Source: JBOHSA01 sp050732995
GTDB lineage: Bacteria; Gemmatimonadota; Gemmatimonadetes; Gemmatimonadales; GWC2-71-9
NCBI GenBank assembly: GCA_050732995.1
Contig: JBOHSA010000112.1
Coordinates: 1-9,248, forward strand
DNA: 9,248 bases
Reading direction: 5' to 3'
Made by a program: the position numbers and the translations under genes
The notes under the pieces: model-generated
The model's database searches: none
Seen by the model: only the letters and a program-made list of their open reading frames with translations
Told to the model about the DNA's origin: nothing
Shown: one piece after another, positions 1-6,058 of the stretch
Position numbering within the stretch: the stretch's first letter is position 1
Layout: each line of letters begins with the position of its first letter

Positions 1-23
1 CCCCCCCCCCCCCCCCCCCCCCC
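1..23. other. Homopolymer C run at the sequence end, likely artefact
   Basis: Positions 1-23 are an uninterrupted C run (poly-G on the coding strand), exactly at the edge and inside the receiver domain of CheB, where polyglycine is not expected. A poly-G tail at a read end is the known failure mode of two-colour Illumina chemistry, so this is probably an unsupported contig end and not genomic sequence. Confidence 0.7.
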
Positions 24-121
24 GCCGCAGTGCCGCCGAGGACGTCGGACACGACGCGACGCATGAGGGCGCTGTCGTCCACCACGAGGACGGTGGGCGG
101 CCGCTCAGATGAGCGTGGCAT
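1..121 (-). CDS. cheB: CheB receptor methylesterase, N-terminal receiver fragment (truncated by window edge)
   Basis: Only about 33 meaningful residues are visible, beginning MPRSSERPPTVLVVDDSAL and continuing MRRVVSDVLGGTAA. VLVVDDSALMRR is the classic opening of the CheB receiver domain, with the acidic pair D15/D16; the phospho-acceptor aspartate and esterase domain lie beyond the window. CheB removes methyl groups from receptors and often deamidates them, and the cheR-cheD-cheB order supports the identity. The ATG at 121 lies inside cheD (17 nt overlap) and is the only plausible start in frame; its Shine-Dalgarno is weak. The last codons, all GGG from position 22 down, translate to polyglycine and are probably artefactual. 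A stand-alone CheY-like regulator is the main alternative. Confidence 0.75.
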   Translation of the reverse strand, partial: MPRSSERPPTVLVVDDSALMRRVVSDVLGGTAAGGGGGGG

Positions 122-623
122 CCTGTCCGACCGACCGGATCTCGACCCGGCCGTCCGCGAGGTGGAACCGCACCGAGCGCCCCGCCTCGCCCCCCACGGC
201 CTCGCGCACCAGCGGGATGGACGCCGCGCGCAGGGCGTTGCGCGCGGCGGCGATGTTGCGCTCGCCCATCTGCACGGTCCCGGGCGTCATAAGCTGGGCG
301 AACATGCTCGCGCCGCCCGCGAGCTTGGCGACCAGCCGGCGCGGGTCGGCCCCGAGCCGCGTCACGCGCTCCACCAGCAGGGGGACTGCGGTTTCCGGGA
401 ACTTGGCGGGATTCGAGACGTCGCGGGCCAGGCTCTTGGAGGGGAGCAAGACATGCGCCATCCCGCCGGCGCGCTCGACGGGGTCGTACAGCATGATCGC
501 GACGCACGAGCCGAGGCCCAAGGTGACCAGCACGCCCGCGCCGCGGTCCGCCGCCCAGTCGGCCACTTTCACGATGGTTTCCCGGGCGGCCGTCGCCGTT
601 CGGGACGGCGGTGGCGCCGTCAC
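105..623 (-). CDS. cheD: Chemoreceptor glutamine deamidase CheD
   Basis: A 172-residue protein, near the usual 157-166, with a slightly longer N-terminus. CheD deamidates receptor glutamines, and in Bacillus/Thermotoga it interacts with the CheC phosphatase. The catalytic residues are visible with family spacing: T34 and C40 in LVTLGLGSCVAIMLYD and H57 in GGMAHVLLP, corresponding to Thr21, Cys27 and His44 of Thermotoga CheD. The conserved KLAGGASMF (100-108) and VQMGERNIAAA (117-127) follow. The GTG start at 623 overlaps the cheR stop as GTGA, with no Shine-Dalgarno visible. No CheC is seen in the window. The end overlaps the presumed cheB start by 17 nt, the longest overlap in the operon. 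Confidence 0.95.
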   Translation of the reverse strand: MTAPPPSRTATAARETIVKVADWAADRGAGVLVTLGLGSCVAIMLYDPVERAGGMAHVLLPSKSLARDVSNPAKFPETAVPLLVERVTRLGADPRRLVAKLAGGASMFAQLMTPGTVQMGERNIAAARNALRAASIPLVREAVGGEAGRSVRFHLADGRVEIRSVGQDATLI

Positions 624-1441
624 GCCGGCCGCCGGTAGATGCGCTCCCGGACGTTCGCGAGCACGAGTTGGTGGCGGGCGGGGCCGAACAGCGTCTCGAC
701 CTTGCCCAGCAGCAGGATGCCGTCGGGGGCGAGGGCGCGGGCGAACGCCTCGAACAGGCGTTCCTGCGTGGGCCGATCGAAATAGATGACGACGTTGCGG
801 CACACGATCAGGTCGTAGGGAGCGTGGGGGGGCGGCTCCCGCGTCAGGTCGTGCTTGGCGACGTGGACCAGCTGCTGGAGCAGGGGCAGGGGCCGGCGGG
901 GGGGATCGGGTGTGAAGTAGCGGCGCACCAGCGCCGGGGGCATTTCGCTGAAGGCGGTTTCGGCGTACGCCGCGGCGCGGGTCCGCTCGAGACTCTGGCG
1001 GTCGACGTCGGTCGCGTCCACGCGGGCGCGCGGCAGGAGGGCGTCCTCCCCGAGCGCGCGCGCGGTCTCGGCCAGCACCACCGCGAGGGTGTACGGCTCC
1101 TCGCCGCTGGCGCACCCGGCCGACCAGATACGCACCTGCCCCCGGCGTGCCCGCCAGCGATCGACGAGGTAGGGCCGGGCCAGCGCTTGCCAGGTTTCCG
1201 CGTTGCGATAGAACTTCGTGACGTTGATGGTGAGTGCGTCGAGCAGCCGGTCGTACTCGTGGGCGTCCGCGTCCAGCACGCGGCTGTATTCGGCGTAGGT
1301 GTGGACGCCGCGGGCGCGCATCCGCACGGCGATGCGCCGGCGCAGGCACTTGTCTTTGTAGGCATCGCAGCTGACGCTGCGCTCCCGGGAGATCTTCTGC
1401 GTCAGCGAGCGGAACGCGCGCGCGTCCTGCTCCGCCGTCAC
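620..1441 (-). CDS. cheR: Chemotaxis protein methyltransferase CheR
   Basis: A 273-residue protein, close to typical CheR length. CheR transfers methyl groups from S-adenosylmethionine to receptor glutamates during adaptation. The N-terminal helical domain (about 5-75) ends with LTINVTKFYRN (70-80), a CheR signature. The SAM-binding motif IWSAGCASGEEPYTLA (105-120) is intact, followed by DATDVD (142-147), CRNVVIYFD (214-222) and LLLGKVETLFG (243-253). The start chosen is GTG at 1441, forming a GTGA overlap with the PATAN-B stop; the open frame continues further upstream, but that sequence is antisense-like filler over the TPR gene. No clear Shine-Dalgarno is seen, so translation is probably coupled. 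No TPR extension is fused to the C-terminus, unlike some CheR variants. No receptor, CheA or CheW gene is visible in the window. Confidence 0.96.
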   Translation of the reverse strand: MTAEQDARAFRSLTQKISRERSVSCDAYKDKCLRRRIAVRMRARGVHTYAEYSRVLDADAHEYDRLLDALTINVTKFYRNAETWQALARPYLVDRWRARRGQVRIWSAGCASGEEPYTLAVVLAETARALGEDALLPRARVDATDVDRQSLERTRAAAYAETAFSEMPPALVRRYFTPDPPRRPLPLLQQLVHVAKHDLTREPPPHAPYDLIVCRNVVIYFDRPTQERLFEAFARALAPDGILLLGKVETLFGPARHQLVLANVRERIYRRPA

Positions 1442-3054
1442 GACAGGGCGCTCAGGGTATCGAGGTTGGCCTTGACGAGCTCGTGGCCCGGGTTGAGCTC
1501 GAGCGCTCGCCGCCAGAGCTGCGTCGCAAGCTCGCGGTCGTTCCGCTTGTAGGCGATGTTGCCCAGCTTGAAGTACACATCGTCGCCCAGATCCGGGGAC
1601 AGCTCGACGGCGCGACTGTAGGCGTCCCAGGCCTCGTCGTAGCGGGACGCCCGGTAGGCCAGGTCGCCCAGGTTCTTCGAGAGCTGGGGCAGCGAGGGCT
1701 CGTCCTTGCGCGCGGCCCGCACCAGCTCTTCCGCGCGGGGCAGCTCGCCCGCCAGCTCCCACAGCACGGCGAGATTGTTGCGCAGCACCGCGTGCGTCGG
1801 GTGGGCCGCGATCGCCGCCTGCGCGAGCTCCTCGGCCAGCTCGAAGTGCCCGGCGGCGGCGGCCGTCAGCGTGCGGGCCCAGAACCACAGCGCGGGCGGC
1901 CGGTCGGGGAACAGCTCCTTGGCGCGGTCCAGCCGACCGGCGGCAGCCGCCGCGTCGCCCCGCTTGAGGGCGATGATCCCCCATCCCAGGAGCACCCGCG
2001 GGTCGGTGCGGGCGCGCGTGGCCGCTTCGGCGAGGGCGGCCTCCGCGTCGTCCAGGCGCCCGAGCTGCTCGTAGGCCAGCCCCAGGTTGTGGAACACGCC
2101 CGGCCGGCTCCCGCCTTTTTCGGCCGCGAACCGCAGCGCGTCCATGGCTTCCCGCCAGCGGGCCTGCTTCAGGGCGACCAGGCCGATGAAGAAATGGGCA
2201 TTCGCGTCGCCGGGCCGCAGCTCGGCGACGCGCCGGAACTCCCGCGACGCCTCGTCCAGCATCCCCGTCTTGTAGAAGGCGACACCCAGATTCCGGTGCT
2301 CCTCGACGCGGGCGTCGGTGATCTTCAGATCTTCGGCGGACGCGGTGCGGCCGGCCCGATGCAGGAACCCCGCGGTGATCAGCCCGTACAGCGCTTTGCC
2401 GATCTCGAACTCGCCGAGCCCCGAGTCCTCGATGACCTGGTTCACGTCGCGCGAGCCGTCGAGCAGCGGGAGCAGCCGCTGCTGCGGCTCGGTGAGCGTG
2501 GCGTCACTGATGGCCAGGCGGTCGCGGTCCACGAGGAAGATCAGATCGAAGGAGGGAATCTTCTTCTCGATCAGGCTCCACTCGTCGACCCGCCGGGCGC
2601 CCTCCAGCAGGAGCGACTCCGGGTTGATCGAGACGAGGAAGTCCTGGCGCTCCGGCCGGACGTCAGTCTCGAAGTTGAACGTCCCCTGGGTCCAGGTGAA
2701 CAGGTAGTACACGGACTCCTCGATCTGCACGCGCATGTAGCGCTCGAGGTCGGGCTGGGAGATGACGCTCATCTCCACCAGGATCGCGCCCAGCTTCTTG
2801 TCGCGCTGCTTGCTCTGGCGCTCCACCGCCGCCTCAAGCTGCGCGGAAGTGATCCGCTCGTGCTTGACCAGGATGTCGCCCAGCCGGTCGCGCCGGTTGA
2901 CGATGGACGCGTAGCAGATGCGGCCCTTGTCGAAATAGATGTAGCCGAAGTTCGAGCGGTCGGCGATCGAGAGGCACCCGCTCTTCTGCCCCAGCGCGAG
3001 CAGCTGGAGCACGTCGGGGAGGGAGGCCTCTTTGAGGGAGCCTTTGATCGCCAT
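1438..3054 (-). CDS. PATAN (DUF4388) domain / winged-helix-like / multi-TPR protein (PATAN-B)
   Basis: A 538-residue protein. Residues 1-165 form a PATAN domain: MAIKGSLKEASLPDVLQLL, then YIYFDKGRICYAS, closing with SLLLEGARRVDEWSLIEKKIP. The alpha-clip insertion (57-115) holds two repeats, RLGDILVKHERIT and KLGAILVEMSVIS. Residues 185-235 are winged-helix-like (LLPLLDGSRDVNQVIEDSGLGEFEIGKALYG region). Residues 250-535 contain about eight TPRs, including a clean final pair at 458-523. It shares the first two domains, and motifs such as EGARR-[IV]-DEWS-x-IEK, with the gene at 7282-8484, but carries a much longer TPR array. The likely role is a cytoplasmic interaction hub tying the GTPase/AAA+ pair to other proteins. 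Whether the winged-helix-like segment binds DNA is unknown. The start overlaps the AAA+ stop (TGATG) and the end overlaps cheR (GTGA). Confidence 0.93.
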   Translation of the reverse strand: MAIKGSLKEASLPDVLQLLALGQKSGCLSIADRSNFGYIYFDKGRICYASIVNRRDRLGDILVKHERITSAQLEAAVERQSKQRDKKLGAILVEMSVISQPDLERYMRVQIEESVYYLFTWTQGTFNFETDVRPERQDFLVSINPESLLLEGARRVDEWSLIEKKIPSFDLIFLVDRDRLAISDATLTEPQQRLLPLLDGSRDVNQVIEDSGLGEFEIGKALYGLITAGFLHRAGRTASAEDLKITDARVEEHRNLGVAFYKTGMLDEASREFRRVAELRPGDANAHFFIGLVALKQARWREAMDALRFAAEKGGSRPGVFHNLGLAYEQLGRLDDAEAALAEAATRARTDPRVLLGWGIIALKRGDAAAAAGRLDRAKELFPDRPPALWFWARTLTAAAAGHFELAEELAQAAIAAHPTHAVLRNNLAVLWELAGELPRAEELVRAARKDEPSLPQLSKNLGDLAYRASRYDEAWDAYSRAVELSPDLGDDVYFKLGNIAYKRNDRELATQLWRRALELNPGHELVKANLDTLSALS

Positions 3055-4988
3055 CAGCGGAGGTCCTCGATCACGCGGTCCGCCTGATCGGGCCAGTCCC
3101 ACACCATTTTCTCGCGGCTGCGGATGCCGCCTGCGCTCGAGACGACGATGCCGCTGGTCCGGAAGCCGGTGCTGCGGCGCAGGGCCGGCCCTGCCTGGCC
3201 CTCGAGCACCTCACGCGCCAGGCCGGCCGTGAGCCGGGTGTCCTGGGCGGCCGCGGCGCTGGTCACGCGCTGGGCGAGGGCCGTCAGGCCGCGCACCGAG
3301 TCCACGGGGCGGTCGGCGAGATAGTCGAGCAGCGCGGGTTCCGCGGCGACCTGCTGGGGGCCGAGCAGCCGCTCGAGCACCGCCCGGCGCACCTCGCGAT
3401 CGGGCTCGGCGAGCTCGGCGACGAGCCCCCCCTCGAGCCGCGAGACGATCCGCTCCTCAAGCCCCGGCAGGGTGTTGGGATGGGCGGGCGCGGTGCACAC
3501 CAGCTGCCGCTCCTCGTCGAGGAAGAGATTGAACAGGTTGAAGAGCTCCTCTTGGGTCCGCTCCTTGCCTGCCAGCAGCTGGATATCGTCCAGTAGGAGC
3601 GCGCTCGCCCGCCGGTAGCGGGCCCGCCACCAGTCCACCCGGTTGCCGTCGATCGCCGCGATGAGCTCGTCGATGAAGGCCTGCGTCGACAGGCAGGCCA
3701 CGATCGCGCCGGGCCGCCGGGCGAGCTCTAGTCCGGCGGCGTTGAGCAGGTGGGTCTTACCCAGCCCGCTGTTGCCGACGATGACGAGGGGGTTGTACTT
3801 TTTGCCCGGCTCCGCCAGCACCGCCCGGATGGCCCCGAGCGCTACGTGATTGGATCGCCCTACGGCGAAGGCGGCCAAGGGGAACGCCGGCGACGGGGCT
3901 GGGGGCGGCGCCGCGCCCTCGCGCACGCGCGTCGCCACCTCTTCGGCCTCGGCGAGCCGCTCCGGATCGCGGAAGACGCTCTGCCCGGCGGCTTGCGGGT
4001 CGAGCTCGGCCACTTGGGCTTCGAGCGCCCGGAGCCGCTCCACGTCCTTCCCGAAGGCGCCGATGACGTCGTCCACCGCCGCCGGGGCTTCGCGGTCGAG
4101 CAGCGCCTCGAGCCGGCGCGTGCGGTAGCCTTCCCCTTCCCAGCGCAGCACGGCCTCCGCGATGCGCGCCCGCCACGCTTCCACGGCCCGTCCGACGGTC
4201 ACGGTAACGTCGGTCAGGAATTGGGAGAACTCGTCTCCGCCCGTCGGCGCGGCGGCGGCCCCCGCAGTCGCCCGGATGCCCAGCACCTCTCGCGCTGCTT
4301 CGGCGTTGATCGGCGACTCGTTTACGGCCTGGTGGGCGATGAGGCGGTTCATCGCCCCCATCAGCTCGCGGACGTTGGTGAACTCGGCCCCGGCCACCGT
4401 CTCCAGCACCCCGGGTTGGAACGCCGCCCCGCGCTCCTCCGCCTTGCGGCGGAGGATGGCGACCCGCGTCTCGTAATCCGGCACGCCGATGTCGACCACC
4501 AGCCCGCCCGAGAAGCGGGAGATCAGCCGTTCGTCGAGATCCGTGATTTCGCCGGGGGCCCGGTCGCTGGTGAGTACGACTTGGTGCCCCGCGCCCTGCA
4601 GCGCCTCCGTGAGCCGCAGGAGCTCCGCCTGCATCTCTTTGCGGTTGGTGAGGAATTGGACGTCGTCCACCAGCACCACGTCCACGTTCTGGAACCGGCG
4701 GCGGAAGGCGTCGCCCTGGCCGGCGGCGATGGCGGCGTGGAAGGCCTCCACGTATTCGTCCAGCGTCAGGTACTCGATGTTGAGCCCCGGGGCCAGCTTC
4801 TTGGCGAACTGGCCGATGGCCATCAGCAGGTGGGTCTTCCCGAGGCCCGACCCACTATAGATGAAGAGCGGGTTGTAGGCCGAGCCGGGGTTCTCCGCCA
4901 CGGTGCGCCCGGCCGTCACGGCGAGCCGATTGGCGGCGCCGACCACGAAGCTCTCGAGCGAGTAGCGGGGGTTGAGCGCGGTGGTCAC
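3054..4988 (-). CDS. Tandem DnaA/Hda-type AAA+ ATPase, no DnaA-box-binding domain
   Basis: A 644-residue protein with two DnaA-family AAA+ modules. Module 1 (about 8-238) has the DnaA entry motif YSLESFVVGAAN, Walker A GSGLGKTH (46-53), Walker B VVLVDDVQFL (104-113), sensor 1 VLTSDR (138-143), box VII RLISRFSGG with putative arginine finger R158, and sensor 2 NVRELMGAMNRL (205-216). Module 2 (about 371-598) repeats the set: FAVGRSNHVA, GNSGLGKTH (405-413), ALLLDDIQLL (463-472), RIVSRLEGG with R517, and SVRGLTAL with R566. Its sensor-1 region reads CTAPAHP instead of TSDR. The modules are joined by a charged, helical linker (240-370). The C-terminal tail (about 603-644) ends WDWPDQADRVIEDLR. 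No domain IV helix-turn-helix is present and it is not beside an origin, so it is not the replication initiator. Probable role: ATP-dependent assembly or regulatory factor working with MglA; this is inference from context. GTG start; 1-nt TGATG overlap with the next gene. Confidence 0.93.
   Translation of the reverse strand: MTTALNPRYSLESFVVGAANRLAVTAGRTVAENPGSAYNPLFIYSGSGLGKTHLLMAIGQFAKKLAPGLNIEYLTLDEYVEAFHAAIAAGQGDAFRRRFQNVDVVLVDDVQFLTNRKEMQAELLRLTEALQGAGHQVVLTSDRAPGEITDLDERLISRFSGGLVVDIGVPDYETRVAILRRKAEERGAAFQPGVLETVAGAEFTNVRELMGAMNRLIAHQAVNESPINAEAAREVLGIRATAGAAAAPTGGDEFSQFLTDVTVTVGRAVEAWRARIAEAVLRWEGEGYRTRRLEALLDREAPAAVDDVIGAFGKDVERLRALEAQVAELDPQAAGQSVFRDPERLAEAEEVATRVREGAAPPPAPSPAFPLAAFAVGRSNHVALGAIRAVLAEPGKKYNPLVIVGNSGLGKTHLLNAAGLELARRPGAIVACLSTQAFIDELIAAIDGNRVDWWRARYRRASALLLDDIQLLAGKERTQEELFNLFNLFLDEERQLVCTAPAHPNTLPGLEERIVSRLEGGLVAELAEPDREVRRAVLERLLGPQQVAAEPALLDYLADRPVDSVRGLTALAQRVTSAAAAQDTRLTAGLAREVLEGQAGPALRRSTGFRTSGIVVSSAGGIRSREKMVWDWPDQADRVIEDLR
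3064..3068 (-). promoter_or_regulatory. Ribosome-binding site of PATAN-B
   Basis: GAGGA ends 9 nt before the ATG at 3054. It favours this ATG over an in-frame alternative 16 codons upstream, whose added residues (MGLARSGGPRDRGPP) are low-quality sequence overlapping the AAA+ gene. The chosen start also aligns MAIKGSL with MAIEGPL of the paralogue. Confidence 0.6.
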
Positions 4989-5584
4989 ACGGGGCTTCCC
5001 GCCGCCAGGCGCTTCAGGACGAGCTCCGAGATGCCCTTCAAGGTTTCGAACACCCCCACCCCGTGCAGGACATCACCGGGGAAGCTCGGCACGCCGCGGA
5101 AATTGAGCGCGTCATCGAGCTCGGGCGGTTGCAGGATCAGCTCCTTGGGAAGGTCCTGTTTGTTGTACTGGAGCACGAGGGGCATCGTGCGGATGTCCAC
5201 CCCGTGCTCCAGGAGATTGGCCTGCATGTTCTGGAGGCTTTCGAGGTTCTCGTCCAGCTGCCGGGCCTGGCTGTCGGCCACGAACACGACGCCGTCCGCG
5301 CCGTGGAGCACCAGGCGGCGGGTGGCGTTGTAATAGACCTGGCCCGGCACGGTGTAGAGCTGGAAGCGGGTCGTGAAGCCCGAGATCTGTCCGAGATCGA
5401 TCGGGAGGAAGTCGAAGAACAGCGTCCGGTCCGTCTGGGTGGCGAGCGACACCATCCGCCCTCGGCGCGCCTCGGGCACGCGGGTGTAGATGTAGTGCAG
5501 GTTCGTCGTCTTCCCGGAGCGCCCGGGCCCGTAGTAGACGATCTTGCACGTGATTTCGCGCGTCGTGAAATTCACGAGGGACAC
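4985..5584 (-). CDS. mglA: MglA-family Ras-like small GTPase
   Basis: A 199-residue cytoplasmic GTPase, close to the roughly 195 residues of Myxococcus MglA. Visible motifs: P-loop GPGRSGKTT at 19-27; the MglA-specific switch-I region QTDRTLFFDFLPID at 50-63, with R53 and T54; switch-II TVPGQVYYNATRR at 78-90, with Q82; and NKQD at 141-144 for guanine recognition. R53 and Q82 fall at the positions of the intrinsic arginine finger and catalytic glutamine known from Thermus/Myxococcus MglA, so GTP hydrolysis stimulated by a roadblock partner is expected. In Myxococcus, MglA-GTP marks the leading pole and drives gliding and type IV pilus motility. The GTG start gives the canonical N-terminus and has GGGAGA 6 nt upstream. 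The 3' end overlaps the tandem AAA+ gene as GTGA, suggesting matched synthesis of the two nucleotide-binding proteins. Confidence 0.97.
   Translation of the reverse strand: MSLVNFTTREITCKIVYYGPGRSGKTTNLHYIYTRVPEARRGRMVSLATQTDRTLFFDFLPIDLGQISGFTTRFQLYTVPGQVYYNATRRLVLHGADGVVFVADSQARQLDENLESLQNMQANLLEHGVDIRTMPLVLQYNKQDLPKELILQPPELDDALNFRGVPSFPGDVLHGVGVFETLKGISELVLKRLAAGSPV
4995..5000 (-). promoter_or_regulatory. Ribosome-binding site of the tandem AAA+ gene
   Basis: GGGAAG ends 6 nt before the GTG at 4988. It supports that GTG, which forms a GTGA overlap with the mglA stop. The GTG places the DnaA-like YSLESFVVG motif at residues 9-17. Confidence 0.55.
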
Positions 5585-5587
5585 CGG

Positions 5588-6058
5588 TTATCTCCCGAAA
5601 AGCGCATTGAGGCTGTCGGAGAGCTCGCGCTCGAAGTCCGCCGCCAGCACCTGCTTCGGGACCGACTCCCTCGGGCTCGCGGCCTGCAGGTCGGCGGCGA
5701 GTTGCTCGAAGAATAACTGCACCAGCCCGACGGAAGAAACGTCGAGGTCGTAGGCCACGAGCGCCACGAGCGGTCCCCGGCCCGTGGTCAGTGGCGACAG
5801 AAAGATGCCGTGCCGTTGGCCCTGATGATTGAGGGCGGCGAACGGCGGCTGGCGCAGCTGCTTGGCGAGCTCGGTGGTCGACGCCATGATCGCGGCGCCC
5901 AGCGCCGCCGCCGACATCACGTCCACGGCGCGCGCGAACCCCGACTGGGCAAGCACCTGTCCCGCCGGCGTCATCAGCAGGACGAGCCGCGCCGCCGCCT
6001 CCTGCACGAACACCGTGAGCGGGCGCAGGGTCCAGGCCTCGACCGCGCGCGCCGTCAT
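5588..6058 (-). CDS. Second roadblock-like protein with C-terminal tail (RB2)
   Basis: A 156-residue protein with ATG at 6058 overlapping the previous stop as ATGA; GAGG lies 7 nt upstream (6066-6069). The core, residues about 10-127, follows a roadblock pattern: strand RLVLLMTPAGQVLAQSGF, a helix with VDVMSAAALGAAIMASTTEL, strands FAALNHQGQRHGIFLSPL and GPLVALVAYD, and a closing helix SVGLVQLFFEQLAADL. It is clearly different in sequence from RB1, so the two could heterodimerise or act at different steps. Residues 128-156 are an extra tail ending ELSDSLNALFGR, absent from RB1, which resembles a short amphipathic docking helix. The gene ends 3 nt before mglA, and its last codons carry the mglA ribosome-binding site. 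Likely role: regulator or adaptor of MglA; GAP, effector or localisation factor cannot be separated from sequence alone. Confidence 0.85.
   Translation of the reverse strand: MTARAVEAWTLRPLTVFVQEAAARLVLLMTPAGQVLAQSGFARAVDVMSAAALGAAIMASTTELAKQLRQPPFAALNHQGQRHGIFLSPLTTGRGPLVALVAYDLDVSSVGLVQLFFEQLAADLQAASPRESVPKQVLAADFERELSDSLNALFGR
5591..5596 (-). promoter_or_regulatory. Ribosome-binding site of mglA
   Basis: GGGAGA on the minus strand ends 6 nt before the GTG at 5584. This supports the GTG start of mglA, as does the resulting N-terminus, MSLVNFTTREI, which matches the usual MglA beginning. The site sits inside the final codons of the roadblock gene RB2. Confidence 0.7.

Noticed and set aside
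1..23. Poly-G tract in cheB as a phase-variation switch
   Set aside because: The tract is exactly at the sequence end with no sequence beyond it, and a sequencing artefact explains it better. Phase variation would need reads spanning it with variable lengths.
844..1365. Alternative minus-strand frame inside cheR
   Set aside because: Thr/Pro/Ser/Arg-rich out-of-frame translation within a gene whose SAM-binding motifs are intact.
1442..1984. N-terminal extension of CheR upstream of the GTG
   Set aside because: The open frame continues, but it overlaps the TPR coding region of PATAN-B, has Arg/Gly/Ala-rich composition, and CheR length is normal without it.
1483..3087. Long plus-strand open frame (534 codons) opposite PATAN-B
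   Set aside because: It is the antisense shadow of a clear PATAN-TPR gene in very GC-rich DNA. Its translation shows no domain motif and is dominated by Arg, Val, Gly and Leu.
3055..3102. Earlier start for PATAN-B (16 codons upstream)
   Set aside because: The extra residues are low quality, the TGATG junction and GAGGA site support the ATG at 3054, and that start aligns with the paralogue.
3054..4988. Replication initiator DnaA and a nearby origin
   Set aside because: There are two AAA+ modules and no domain IV, no dnaN/recF/gyrB neighbours and no DnaA-box cluster; the gene sits inside a signalling operon.
3750..5333. Plus-strand open frame (527 codons) opposite the AAA+ and mglA genes
   Set aside because: It spans two real genes with intact Walker and GTPase motifs on the other strand, and its own product has no recognisable motif.
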